Below are positions 48,732-56,834 of a stretch of DNA of 64,000 nucleotides, piece by piece; the stretch's first letter is position 1, and the number at the start of each line of letters is the position of its first letter. Under the pieces are notes generated by a model that made no database searches, had not been told where the DNA came from, and saw only the letters and a program-made list of their open reading frames with translations. A program made the position numbers and the translations under genes. The stretch comes from Paenibacillus kribbensis. Lineage in GTDB: Bacteria; Bacillota; Bacilli; Paenibacillales; Paenibacillaceae. The stretch is taken from positions 1,823,501 through 1,887,500 of the forward strand of contig NZ_CP020028.1 in the NCBI RefSeq assembly GCF_002240415.1, in the 5' to 3' direction.

Positions 48732-49949
48732 ATGGAGAGAAATATGAGTAGTTTATTGGATGAAATCAGAGAATTACACGCAGGTGGCAAAATGGAGACC
48801 TTACCGAAAAAGCCGATCGAGTCGATGGAAGGGTTATCTAAAGTTTACACGCCGGGTGTGGCGGAAATTTGCATGGAAATTGCGAACGACCCGGCCAAAG
48901 CGTACCAGCTCACAATCAAAAAAAATACAGTAGCCGTCGTCTCGGACGGAACAGCGGTGCTTGGATTAGGAGATATCGGCCCGGAGGCCGCGATGCCTGT
49001 GATGGAGGGTAAGGCGGTGCTGTTTAAACAGTTTGCAGGCGTCGATGCTTTTCCAATCTGTCTCAATACGAAGGACCCTGATGAAATTATTCAAATCGTC
49101 AAAATGATTTCTCCTGCTTTTGGAGGCATTAATCTGGAGGATATCTCTTCACCACGCTGTTTTGAGATCGAGAGACGATTGAAAGAGGAACTGGACATTC
49201 CGGTATTTCATGATGATCAGCACGGTACGGCAGTCGTCGTATTAGCTGGCCTGGTCAATGCACTGAAGGTATGCGGCAAGAAAATGGAGGATGTCAAAGT
49301 TGTATTTGCAGGTATCGGTGCGGCTGGTATGGCTTGCTCTCGTATGCTGCTCAAGGCAGGTGTGCGCAATCTGATTGGCGTTGATCGACAAGGAGCCATT
49401 CATCGTGGAGTGGAATACAGCAACCCGCATTGGACAGAGTATGCCAATATGACCAATCCCCAAAATCTGAGTGGTAGTTTATCCGAGGTGATTGTGGGAG
49501 CTGATGTTTTCATCGGTGTGTCAGGCCCGGATTTATTGACTGTGGAGGATATTCAGAGCATGGCCGCTGATCCTATCGTTTTTGCCATGGCGAATCCTAA
49601 GCCCGAGATTGACCCGGCTTTAGCAGCGCCGCACGTACGTGTATTGGCCACAGGCCGCTCCGATTTTCCAAATCAGATTAATAATGTGCTGTGCTTCCCG
49701 GGAATTTTCCGGGGTGCACTGGACTGCCATGCCACGACGATTAATGAAGAAATGAAACTGGCTGCCGGGCTTGCCATTGCGGATGCGATCAGTCCCGAAG
49801 AGCTAAGTGAAACTTATATCATACCTAATGTGTTTAATCCAAAGGTGGTGCAAAAGGTTCGGGAAGCTGTCATTCGCGCTGCTTGGGAGACGGGGGTAGC
49901 CAAGGCAGGAGAGATGCCCGCCGCTGTCCTGCATCCGGAAAAGTCATAA
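48732..49949 (+). CDS. ytsJ: Malic enzyme (YtsJ-like short form)
   Basis: Oxidative decarboxylation of malate to pyruvate and CO2 with NAD(P), 405 aa, the short bacterial form. The start has [15 protein letters not shown] (about 35-49), the substrate region [41 protein letters not shown], the metal site [15 protein letters not shown] and [17 protein letters not shown], and the Rossmann domain [14 protein letters not shown]. With the symporter it makes a malate uptake and conversion pair. ATG 48732 follows a weak GAAAGGATGG site. Confidence 0.93.
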   Translation: MERNMSSLLDEIRELHAGGKMETLPKKPIESMEGLSKVYTPGVAEICMEIANDPAKAYQLTIKKNTVAVVSDGTAVLGLGDIGPEAAMPVMEGKAVLFKQFAGVDAFPICLNTKDPDEIIQIVKMISPAFGGINLEDISSPRCFEIERRLKEELDIPVFHDDQHGTAVVVLAGLVNALKVCGKKMEDVKVVFAGIGAAGMACSRMLLKAGVRNLIGVDRQGAIHRGVEYSNPHWTEYANMTNPQNLSGSLSEVIVGADVFIGVSGPDLLTVEDIQSMAADPIVFAMANPKPEIDPALAAPHVRVLATGRSDFPNQINNVLCFPGIFRGALDCHATTINEEMKLAAGLAIADAISPEELSETYIIPNVFNPKVVQKVREAVIRAAWETGVAKAGEMPAAVLHPEKS

Positions 49950-50052
49950 TCTTTACAAACTATAATCCCAGCATTCCGCCTACTAAATTCGGTACTGTCC
50001 GTTCCGTCTCTGTGGAGAATATAAATTCGTGCCAATGAGCAGGATATAGCAA

Positions 50053-50088
50053 AGCGCAACTGTATAGTTCTTGAACAAAAGTTGCGCT
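50053..50088. other. Stem-loop before the 124-aa gene
   Basis: AGCGCAACT (50053-50061) and AGTTGCGCT (50080-50088), a perfect 9-bp stem with an 18-base loop that contains GTTCTTGAAC. No T run follows, so it may be a leader structure or a protein-binding site; 26 bp before the next gene. Confidence 0.5.
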
Positions 50089-50114
50089 CAATCTCACACA
50101 GGGAGTTTTTGGGG

Positions 50115-50489
50115 ATGGGTGAAAAAAATATTTTGGCGTATTTTAAAAGTCCTGAGGAAGCACAGGGAGCCGCTAGAAAACTGGAAGCTCTTCGGGTAGC
50201 GGATGTGTCGATAGACCGATTTAGCCGATATCCGCGACAGTCCACTGGCAACGCTGGATTACCTGTATTTTCAGGACAAATTAGCAGCTTGTCTTCACTA
50301 ACGCAGGGAGTGGATTTTACAGATGCAACTCCAGCGATACTGGCTGCGGCTGATCCATCCGCCAGCGGCATGAGCGATGGGGGACAGGGTGGACCGACTG
50401 GCCACGATATTTTGTTGACTGCTGTGGTTGATGAGTCCATTCATCATCAGGCGATGTCCATTGTGGAGCAAGCGGGTGGAATGCTGTGA
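50115..50489 (+). CDS. Uncharacterised 124-aa protein with a possible split ferredoxin-like fold
   Basis: Not recognised as a named family. Residues 1-35 (NILAYFKSPEEAQGAARKLEALRVADVSIDRFS) predict strand-helix-strand, and residues 95-124 (HDILLTAVVDESIHHQAMSIVEQAGGML) predict strand-helix, like the two halves of a ferredoxin-like domain. They are joined by a polar Ser/Gly/Asp-rich loop. This resembles small general-stress proteins of the 17M kind, but I would not claim it. ATG 50115 follows AGGGAG; the frame is open back to 50082. A yfhD-like gene follows 24 bp later, so both could be stress or spore genes. Confidence 0.75.
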   Translation: MGEKNILAYFKSPEEAQGAARKLEALRVADVSIDRFSRYPRQSTGNAGLPVFSGQISSLSSLTQGVDFTDATPAILAAADPSASGMSDGGQGGPTGHDILLTAVVDESIHHQAMSIVEQAGGML

Positions 50490-50513
50490 GAAGTTTGGAA
50501 GGAGCTGTGACAG

Positions 50514-50699
50514 ATGCCAACAAACAAACGATACGATAAAGTGCTGACCAAAACGGAGAAAATCAAGCGTGCGCAATCTGCCAAAAACGAGGATGTTGAG
50601 TTCTCGGCAGAGCAGGCAGATGCTCAGGATTTGGAAGCGATTCGGCGGAGCGAAGCAGCTGATCGTCGTCAGGAGCGTATCATAAACGACAGCGAGTAG
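50514..50699 (+). CDS. YfhD-like small protein
   Basis: A 61-aa, highly charged protein (MPTNKRYDKVLTKTEKIKRAQSAKNEDVEFSAEQADAQDLEA...), with the DVEFSxExADxxDxEAxxRxEAADRR pattern of the YfhD family (PF14151). YfhD genes are found in spore formers, where their role is not defined. GGAAGGAG lies before the ATG. Probably co-transcribed with the 124-aa gene. Confidence 0.8.
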   Translation: MPTNKRYDKVLTKTEKIKRAQSAKNEDVEFSAEQADAQDLEAIRRSEAADRRQERIINDSE

Positions 50700-50709
50700 A
50701 ATTTAAAAG

Positions 50710-50757
50710 GGCGGGTTATCTCCATCAATAGGTCGATTGTGGGATAGCCCGTCTTAT
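50710..50757 (+). terminator. Terminator after the yfhD-like gene
   Basis: GGCGGGTTATCTC (50710-50722) pairs with GGGATAGCCCGTC (50741-50753), followed by TTATTTG. The loop is 18 bases, so the signal is moderate. Confidence 0.65.
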
Positions 50758-50826
50758 TTGTGTTTTTCTCTTTTTTCACCCGCCAGTACTACAAAAACAT
50801 TTTGAACACCGTTGATTCTAGCTTTT

Positions 50827-50856
50827 TTGAACTCCTATGCATGTATATAGTACAAT
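50827..50856 (+). promoter_or_regulatory. Probable sigma-A promoter of prmA
   Basis: TTGAAC (50827-50832) and TACAAT (50851-50856) with 18 bp between, 38 bp before the chosen prmA start. Confidence 0.55.
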
Positions 50857-50894
50857 GTAATGTATGCACGTGAAATGAGGAGGAAATGAAAACC

Positions 50895-51860
50895 ATGCTG
50901 TGGAATGAAATAACAATACATACAAGTGAAGAAGCCGTCGAAATGATTTCGAATTTTCTGCACGAAGCAGGTGCGGGAGGGGTTTCCATTGAAGAATCCG
51001 GTTCGCTCAACAAACCGCGGGATACGTCTTACGGGCAGTGGTATGATCGCCCTCTGAACGACATTCCTGAAGGACAAGCGATCATCAAGGGCTATTTTGC
51101 CGAAGAAGTGGACATGGACAGCATACGTTCACAAATTGAGCCGCGTGTTGAACAATTAAGAACCTTCGATATTGACCCTGGTGAGGTAAAGTATGAGCTG
51201 AAAACGGTCAATGAGGATGACTGGGCAAATGCCTGGAAGCAATATTTCAAGCCTTTACGTGTATCGGATCGTTTAACGATCAAACCGACTTGGGAGGACT
51301 ATGAGCCTGCAAGTGAGGATGAAAAAATCATTGAGCTGGACCCTGGTATGGCCTTTGGCACTGGGACGCATCCTACGACATCACTTTGCCTGAGAACACT
51401 GGAATCTGTGATTAAGGGTGGAGAGGAAGTCATTGATGTCGGTACTGGCTCCGGTATTTTGGCCATTGGGGCTGTAAAACTGGGGGCGAAGCATGTGCTT
51501 GCCCTGGACTTGGACCCGGTAGCGGTATCAAGCGCGCGAGAAAATACGCGTCTGAATGGACTGGAAGAGCGCATTACTATTAAGGAGAGCGATTTGCTGT
51601 CCGTGCTCAATGCAAGCGATCCAACGCTGGGTATTCAGCTGCCGGTTAAGCTGGTGGTTGCCAATATTTTAGCCGAGATTATTTTGCTGTTCATTGATGA
51701 TGTCTATAAGGCTCTGGAGCCAGGCGGTACTTATATTGCTTCAGGGATTTGGAAGAACAAAGAAGAGGTTGTCGAAACTGCGTTAAAGGCAGCTGGCTTT
51801 GAAATTGCCGAAATACGCCGCGATGAAGATTGGCTGGCGTTTGTGGCGAGAAAGAGGTAA
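50895..51860 (+). CDS. prmA: Ribosomal protein L11 methyltransferase
   Basis: SAM-dependent methylation of L11, 321 aa (YqeT). The N-terminal L11-recognition domain (LWNEITIHTSEEAVEMISNFLHEAGAGGVSIEE) is followed by the Rossmann methyltransferase domain: DPGMAFGTGTHPTTSLCL (about 149-166), VIDVGTGSGILAIGA and LVVANILAEII. Two starts are possible: ATG 50886 is only two bases from AGGAGG, while ATG 50895 gives the conserved MLWNE start and better spacing, so it is chosen. In Bacillus it follows dnaJ directly; here a malate module lies between them. Confidence 0.96.
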   Translation: MLWNEITIHTSEEAVEMISNFLHEAGAGGVSIEESGSLNKPRDTSYGQWYDRPLNDIPEGQAIIKGYFAEEVDMDSIRSQIEPRVEQLRTFDIDPGEVKYELKTVNEDDWANAWKQYFKPLRVSDRLTIKPTWEDYEPASEDEKIIELDPGMAFGTGTHPTTSLCLRTLESVIKGGEEVIDVGTGSGILAIGAVKLGAKHVLALDLDPVAVSSARENTRLNGLEERITIKESDLLSVLNASDPTLGIQLPVKLVVANILAEIILLFIDDVYKALEPGGTYIASGIWKNKEEVVETALKAAGFEIAEIRRDEDWLAFVARKR

Positions 51861-51862
51861 GT

Positions 51863-52555
51863 ATGGATTTTTTACAAAGTATTTTTCGCGTAAATTTAAA
51901 TGTTCTTCCATTTTATTTACTGGCTGTGATTATATCCTTTACGGTGCATGAGTTTGCACATGCGTATTATGCCAATAAATTTGGTGATCCCACAGCCAAG
52001 CTGCTTGGGCGCGTGACTTTAAATCCAGCTGTGCATATTGATTTGCTGGGTACGCTGTTGCTGCTGATCGGGGGCTTTGGCTGGGCCAAGCCTGTTCCGG
52101 TTAACCGTGACAATTTCAACCGTCCGCGCCTCATGGGCATTATTGTTTCAGCTGCTGGTCCGCTGAGTAACCTGCTGCTTGCATTTGTCACTACATTGAT
52201 CTATGCCATGCTGCTTCATTTTCAAGTGCTGCCGGGCATGGAGAACCAGCGGGTAGCTCAGGCGATTTATCTGTTTATCAATGCACTGATCAATTTGAAT
52301 CTGTTTTTGTTTATCTTCAACTTGATCCCACTGCCTCCGCTGGATGGGTACCGGATTGTGGAGGATGTGGCTCCAACTCCTGTGCGCCGCAAGCTTCAGC
52401 AGTTTGAACAGTGGTCCATCTTTATTTTTCTGCTTATACTGGTCATTCCGCAGGTGCGGGCTGTAACGATTGAACCTCTTTACACGCTGGCCCAAGTGAT
52501 ATATATACAGTTTTTGCAGTTCTCTTTTTACATCACCGGATTATTTGGAGCCTAA
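51863..52555 (+). CDS. M50-family membrane metalloprotease (YwhC-like)
   Basis: Site-2-protease-type zinc protease within the membrane, 230 aa. The HExxH motif is H29-E30-FA-H33 (TVHEFAHAYYANKFGDPTA), and the third metal ligand lies in the NLIPLPPLDGYRI motif (about 165-177; Asp174-type). Five or six hydrophobic segments are seen. Such short M50 proteins are common in Firmicutes and their substrates are mostly unknown. ATG 51863 is three bases after the prmA stop codon, with AAAGAGG upstream. Confidence 0.92.
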   Translation: MDFLQSIFRVNLNVLPFYLLAVIISFTVHEFAHAYYANKFGDPTAKLLGRVTLNPAVHIDLLGTLLLLIGGFGWAKPVPVNRDNFNRPRLMGIIVSAAGPLSNLLLAFVTTLIYAMLLHFQVLPGMENQRVAQAIYLFINALINLNLFLFIFNLIPLPPLDGYRIVEDVAPTPVRRKLQQFEQWSIFIFLLILVIPQVRAVTIEPLYTLAQVIYIQFLQFSFYITGLFGA

Positions 52556-52568
52556 GGGCTCCTTTTTT
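52547..52568 (+). terminator. Terminator of the M50 gene
   Basis: GGAGCC (52547-52552) pairs with GGCTCC (52557-52562) around the stop codon, followed by six Ts. Confidence 0.85.
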
Positions 52569-52677
52569 GCGAGAACAGATAAATATTAAGTCAATGGAAA
52601 AGGGAACAGGCTGGTCATACAGGCGCAAAAGATGATATGATGGTGTTTAGTTATTTTTAGAATAGGTGTGAGAGACA

Positions 52678-53442
52678 ATGCAGCGTTATTTTATTCCGGC
52701 AGAGCAATTTCTGGAAGATCACGTGATTGTTGCGGGCGAGGATGCGCGGCATATCGCTAAAGTCATGCGCGGCCGCAGCGGTGACAAAATTATAGTCAGT
52801 GACGGGGTATCCAGAGAAGCGCTAGCTGCGCTGGATACGATTGAGCAGGATCATGTTACGGCGACGATCGTCGAGCTGCTGGAGATGACCTCTGAACCGC
52901 ATGTGCAGGTCACCATAGCCCAAAGTCTTCCTAAAGGAGACAAGATGGAGACGGTGATGCAAAAATGTACAGAAATCGGAGCAGCGGGCTTTATACCGTT
53001 TTTGTCCGAGCGTACAGTCGTGCAGTATGATGCCAAAAAAGAAGGCAAGCGATTGGAGCGCTGGCGCAAGATTGTGAAGGAAGCGGCTGAGCAAAGCCAT
53101 CGTAATCGGATTCCCGAAATTAGCGCACCCATGACGTGGAAAGAGCTGCTGGCTTCTTTTGCGGGGTATGATTTGATATGCTATTGTTATGAAAAAGAGC
53201 AGGGGCGGCAGCTACGGGATGTGATCCAGCCTTTGGCAGGACCATGGGCGTCGGCAGATAAGCCGCGTGTTCTGCTGGTGGTGGGCCCGGAAGGCGGCTT
53301 CACTGAAGCGGAAAGCCTGGAGGCCGAGCAGGCCGGGGCTCAGTCTACAGGGCTGGGAAGACGTATTTTGCGTGCAGAGACCGCAGGTATGGCTGCATTG
53401 GCGTGCATTTTATATGAGACAGGAGAAATGGGAGGGATTTAA
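52678..53442 (+). CDS. rsmE: 16S rRNA m3U1498 methyltransferase RsmE
   Basis: SPOUT-class methyltransferase of the 16S rRNA, 254 aa (YqeU). An N-terminal PUA-like domain (MQRYFIPAEQFLEDHVIVAGEDARHIAKVMRG) is followed by the knotted SAM domain: QSLPKGDKMETVMQKCTEIGAAGFIPF, VGPEGGFTEAE (about 202-212) and LGRRILRAETA. It ends one base before the mtaB start. Confidence 0.96.
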   Translation: MQRYFIPAEQFLEDHVIVAGEDARHIAKVMRGRSGDKIIVSDGVSREALAALDTIEQDHVTATIVELLEMTSEPHVQVTIAQSLPKGDKMETVMQKCTEIGAAGFIPFLSERTVVQYDAKKEGKRLERWRKIVKEAAEQSHRNRIPEISAPMTWKELLASFAGYDLICYCYEKEQGRQLRDVIQPLAGPWASADKPRVLLVVGPEGGFTEAESLEAEQAGAQSTGLGRRILRAETAGMAALACILYETGEMGGI

Positions 53443-53443
53443 T

Positions 53444-54787
53444 ATGCCATCAGTGGCATTTTACACCTTGGGCTGTAAAGTAAACTTTTATGATACGGAA
53501 GCAATCTGGCAGCTATTCAAAAAAGAAGGCTATGAGCAGGTGGATTTTGATGAGCAGACTGCTGATGTTTATTTGATTAATACATGTACGGTTACGAATA
53601 CTGGTGATAAAAAGAGCCGTCAGATTATTCGTCGCGCGATTCGCCGAAATCCAGATGCTATTGTGGCAGTAACGGGCTGCTATGCTCAAACTTCTCCTGC
53701 TGAAATTATGGATATTCCCGGTGTCGATCTCGTAATTGGTACACAGGATCGGGACAAGATTATTCCGTTTGTGAAGGAGATTCAAGAGTCACGTCAACCG
53801 GTGAATGCCGTGCGTAATATTATGAAGACTCGTGTGTTTGAGGAAATGGATGTGCCTGATTTTGCTCACCATACCCGTGCGTTTTTGAAAATTCAGGATG
53901 GCTGCAATAACTTCTGTACCTTCTGCATCATCCCGTGGTCGCGCGGTCTATCCCGTAGCCGTGATGCCGCGAGCATTATCGCACAGGCGCGTCAGTTGGT
54001 GCATGCGGGCTATAAGGAAATTGTACTCACAGGTATTCATACTGGCGGCTATGGTGACGATATGGAAAATTATGACCTGTCCGATCTGTTGTGGGATTTG
54101 GAGAAGGTGGAAGGGCTGGAACGCATTCGTATCAGCTCGATTGAAGCCAGCCAGATCGATGAAAAAATGCTTGATGTGCTGAAACGCTCCAACAAGCTGG
54201 TTCGTCATTTTCACATACCGCTTCAGGCAGGAGACGACACCGTGCTGAAACGGATGCGCCGCAAGTACACGACAGAAGAATTTTATAACAAGATGTTTAT
54301 GATTCGAAAAGCAATGCCGGATGTGGCGATTACAACAGATGTGATTGTCGGATTCCCCGGGGAAACGGACGAAATGTTCCGCAACGGCTATGAGCTGATG
54401 AAAAAAATCAATTTCTCAGAAATGCACGTATTCCCGTATTCCAAGCGCACTGGAACGCCTGCGGCACGTATGGAGGATCAGGTCGACGAGGACGTGAAAA
54501 ATGCACGTGTGCATGAGCTGATTGAACTGTCAGAGCAAATGCAGCTGGCGTATGCTGAGAAGTTTGTAGGTCAGGTGCTGGAGGTCATTCCGGAAGTTGC
54601 GCCGAAAGGGACCGAAGGTAGTGGCATACTCTATGGTTATAGTGACAATTACATTCAACTGGTATTTGAAGGTACTGAAGATCTGGTCGGCAAGGTGTGC
54701 CAAGTGAAGCTGACGAAGGCGGGCATTAATGAAAGTGAAGGTCAATTGGTTCGCGTACTGGAGAATGGACTGCAAACAGCTCTTTAA
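53444..54787 (+). CDS. mtaB: tRNA t6A37 methylthiotransferase MtaB
   Basis: Radical SAM enzyme that adds a methylthio group to t6A37 of ANN-decoding tRNAs, 447 aa (YqeV). The N-terminal UPF0004 domain has cysteines in TLGCKVNFYD (C11), NTCTVT and VTGCYAQ. The radical SAM cysteines are C154, C158 and C161 (CNNFCTFC). The C-terminal TRAM domain begins at about 370 (LAYAEKFVGQVLEVIPE). ATG 53444 follows GGGAGGG. The frame is open back to 53267 inside rsmE, but that is not mtaB sequence. Confidence 0.96.
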   Translation: MPSVAFYTLGCKVNFYDTEAIWQLFKKEGYEQVDFDEQTADVYLINTCTVTNTGDKKSRQIIRRAIRRNPDAIVAVTGCYAQTSPAEIMDIPGVDLVIGTQDRDKIIPFVKEIQESRQPVNAVRNIMKTRVFEEMDVPDFAHHTRAFLKIQDGCNNFCTFCIIPWSRGLSRSRDAASIIAQARQLVHAGYKEIVLTGIHTGGYGDDMENYDLSDLLWDLEKVEGLERIRISSIEASQIDEKMLDVLKRSNKLVRHFHIPLQAGDDTVLKRMRRKYTTEEFYNKMFMIRKAMPDVAITTDVIVGFPGETDEMFRNGYELMKKINFSEMHVFPYSKRTGTPAARMEDQVDEDVKNARVHELIELSEQMQLAYAEKFVGQVLEVIPEVAPKGTEGSGILYGYSDNYIQLVFEGTEDLVGKVCQVKLTKAGINESEGQLVRVLENGLQTAL

Positions 54788-54822
54788 GAGTGTAAAAAGC
54801 CTGAACAGGCAATAGCGATGGT

Positions 54823-54869
54823 CAACAAGGATTTCGCCTTTCCTTACAGAGAGGACGGAATCCTTGTTG
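54823..54869. other. Strong stem-loop between mtaB and the Nudix gene
   Basis: CAACAAGGATTTCG (54823-54836) pairs with CGGAATCCTTGTTG (54856-54869) over about 13 bp. It has no T run on the plus strand, so it is a leader or stability hairpin rather than a clear terminator. Confidence 0.6.
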
Positions 54870-54891
54870 CGCAAGGAAAGGAGATTACAGG

Positions 54892-55326
54892 ATGGCAGCA
54901 AAAAAGGAAATTTCAGCAGGCGGTGTGGTGTTTCGCAAACAGGGGGAGCAGCTTGAAATCCAGCTGATTACCGACCGATATGGCAAGGTATCCCTGGCTA
55001 AAGGCAAAATGGAGCCGGGAGAAACGATCGAACAAACGGCTTTACGTGAAATCCGCGAGGAAACAGGGCTAAACGGGCGAATTATTCAGCATGTGGATAT
55101 GATTGCTTATACGTACCAGCACGCTGAATATGGGGAAGTGGACAAGGAAGTTCATTATTATCTCGTAGAGGCACTGGATGGAGATTTACAGGCGCAGATC
55201 GAAGAAATAAAAGGTGTCGCGTGGCATACGCCTGAGGAAGCATGGCGTCTCCAGCGCCAAGGTGGATATGATAATAATGATGTCATTCTGAGCAAGGCGC
55301 TGTCTATGCTGGGACTTAACGTTTAA
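54892..55326 (+). CDS. Nudix hydrolase
   Basis: Hydrolase of nucleoside diphosphates linked to another moiety, 144 aa. The Nudix box is complete at 38-60 (G38, E44, R52-E53, E56-E57, G59). The start KKEISAGGVVFRKQGEQLEIQLI and SLAKGKMEPGE resemble diadenosine-polyphosphate or DIPP-type members; substrate unknown. AAGGAAAGGAG lies before the ATG. The 3' end overlaps the convergent yqeW gene by 11 bp. Confidence 0.92.
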   Translation: MAAKKEISAGGVVFRKQGEQLEIQLITDRYGKVSLAKGKMEPGETIEQTALREIREETGLNGRIIQHVDMIAYTYQHAEYGEVDKEVHYYLVEALDGDLQAQIEEIKGVAWHTPEEAWRLQRQGGYDNNDVILSKALSMLGLNV

Positions 55327-56344
55327 TTCTAGGGTGAGACATGCGTTGCTCTAAGCGAGTCCATACAGGTAAATAGCAAGCGGGCAAGGCGATCAGAGAG
55401 CTGATCACGTTGAACAGGGTTTGGGCATGGGCGACCTTGGCTCCGGGCTCGGCGGATATCCAGGCGGCAGCCATTTCCAGCCCGGGGATCAACGGCATAA
55501 AAAGCAAGGCTCCGCCTACATTCAGCAGCACATGGGACCAGGCCACAAATTTGCCGGACGTGCTGCCGCCTACAGCGGCGATCAAAGCAGTCACGCATGT
55601 GCCTACATTGGAGCCGATGACAATGGCGATCCCAACATCGACCGGCAAGGCACCTGCGGCCGCAAGGCTGATCGCCATGCCGATAACGGCTGCGCTGCTG
55701 TGGACCAGTGCAGTCAGGCAGGCTCCGGCGGCGAAGGCCCACCACATGTTGGCCGCAGCGTGATCCAGAAACCAGCGGAATAGTCCGGCCTGCTCAATCC
55801 ATGGGCCGACTGCTTGCATTACACGGATGCCGATCAGAATCAGCGAAAATCCGGCAAAGGCAAGGCTGATAAATTGTACAGTCTGCGGGCGGCTGAGTCC
55901 ATTGGAGCCGTGGGGAGCTCCGGCAGATACATACTGGCGGCCGGGGACAGCTTCTCCCCACAGGACGGCGGTGCTCCAGCATAGCAGTGAGCCACATAGC
56001 AGCGGCACAGCCACTTTGCCCAGCTGCAGCCCCATCAGTTCGGTGACCAGGCAGGTGCCGATATTGGTGCCGAGGATGATGCCGAGCGTACGGCCGTAGG
56101 ATAAAAGCTCAGCATTGACCAGCCCGATGGTCAGCACCGTTACGGCGGTGCTGCTTTGCAGCAGGGCGGTAATGCATGAGCTGAACAGCAAGCCCCGCCA
56201 AGGGGAGACGGTGGCCCGGTTCAGCCAGCGAGTAAGGAAGGGGCCAGCCAAATGGCGGAGAGCAGCTTCCATCAGCTTCATTCCGCCCAAAAAAATAAGC
56301 AGCCCACCGCACAGCGGCAAAATAACGTGTATAAACACGGGCAT
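55316..56344 (-). CDS. yqeW: Na/Pi cotransporter family protein (YqeW-like)
   Basis: Membrane protein of the Na/Pi cotransporter family (PF02690), 342 aa. Two inverted repeats each carry the family motif: SSCITALLQSSTAVTVLTIGLV (about 55-76) and GACLTALVHSSAAVIGMAISLA (about 206-227). Eight or so membrane segments are seen. The C-terminal PhoU-like domain of longer members is absent. B. subtilis yqeW follows mtaB (yqeV) in the same way, but here it is on the opposite strand after a Nudix gene. Confidence 0.88.
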   Translation of the reverse strand: MPVFIHVILPLCGGLLIFLGGMKLMEAALRHLAGPFLTRWLNRATVSPWRGLLFSSCITALLQSSTAVTVLTIGLVNAELLSYGRTLGIILGTNIGTCLVTELMGLQLGKVAVPLLCGSLLCWSTAVLWGEAVPGRQYVSAGAPHGSNGLSRPQTVQFISLAFAGFSLILIGIRVMQAVGPWIEQAGLFRWFLDHAAANMWWAFAAGACLTALVHSSAAVIGMAISLAAAGALPVDVGIAIVIGSNVGTCVTALIAAVGGSTSGKFVAWSHVLLNVGGALLFMPLIPGLEMAAAWISAEPGAKVAHAQTLFNVISSLIALPACYLPVWTRLEQRMSHPRIKR

Positions 56345-56642
56345 GAACCTCTCTTCTAAGGTAATTTAATGTTGGTGACTTAGGCAACATATGGCTAATT
56401 TTGATCTTTCGATCGCTATTACAATGCCTTGAAATCAGGATATTTTCATGAATTACTTTTGACGCTAACTGAAGCATGTCGCTTCTTTTACAGTAACGCT
56501 AAACCAGTTATGTAACAGCCTATGATCTGTCGAGGACAGCCATGACAAGCATGGCCGAGTTGTTTTTTACGGAACGATAATTTTGTAGTATCTTCACAAG
56601 CTTTAAAAGCGTGACGTTGATATAAGGGCGGGTAGTAGCGGA
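56345..56642. other. Intergenic stretch without a recognised gene
   Basis: About 300 bp between yqeW and palindrome B. I see no convincing coding frame. A small inverted repeat GCCATG/CATGGC lies at 56539-56555. The promoters of yqeW (minus) and of the methyltransferase gene (plus) should be in this region or just beyond it, but no strong sigma-A match stands out. Confidence 0.5.
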
Positions 56643-56766
56643 GCGGTTCATTTGAATCTGGAGAAGCGGTAGCGTTCGCCTTTGCAGGGGGATTCTTACC
56701 ATTAAAAACATTTATAAAATCCCAAGAATCCCCGTGCAACAGCGATCGTAAGATCAAATGAATCGC
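56643..56766. repeat. Large imperfect palindrome B, upstream of the RlmI-like gene
   Basis: A 124-bp inverted repeat. Outer arms GCGGTTCATTTGA (56643-56655) and TCAAATGAATCGC (56754-56766) match at 12 of 13 positions; inner arms GGGGATTCTT (56688-56697) and AAGAATCCCC (56724-56733) are exact. The left half carries GAAGCGGTAGCG and the right half AGCGATCGTAAGAT, both close to motifs in palindromes A and C. Confidence 0.72.
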
Positions 56767-56834
56767 GGAGCCGCACCCCATCGAACACCACGCTTATAAG
56801 GACTTTGAGTAATCCAAGAATAGGAGTGAGGGTT

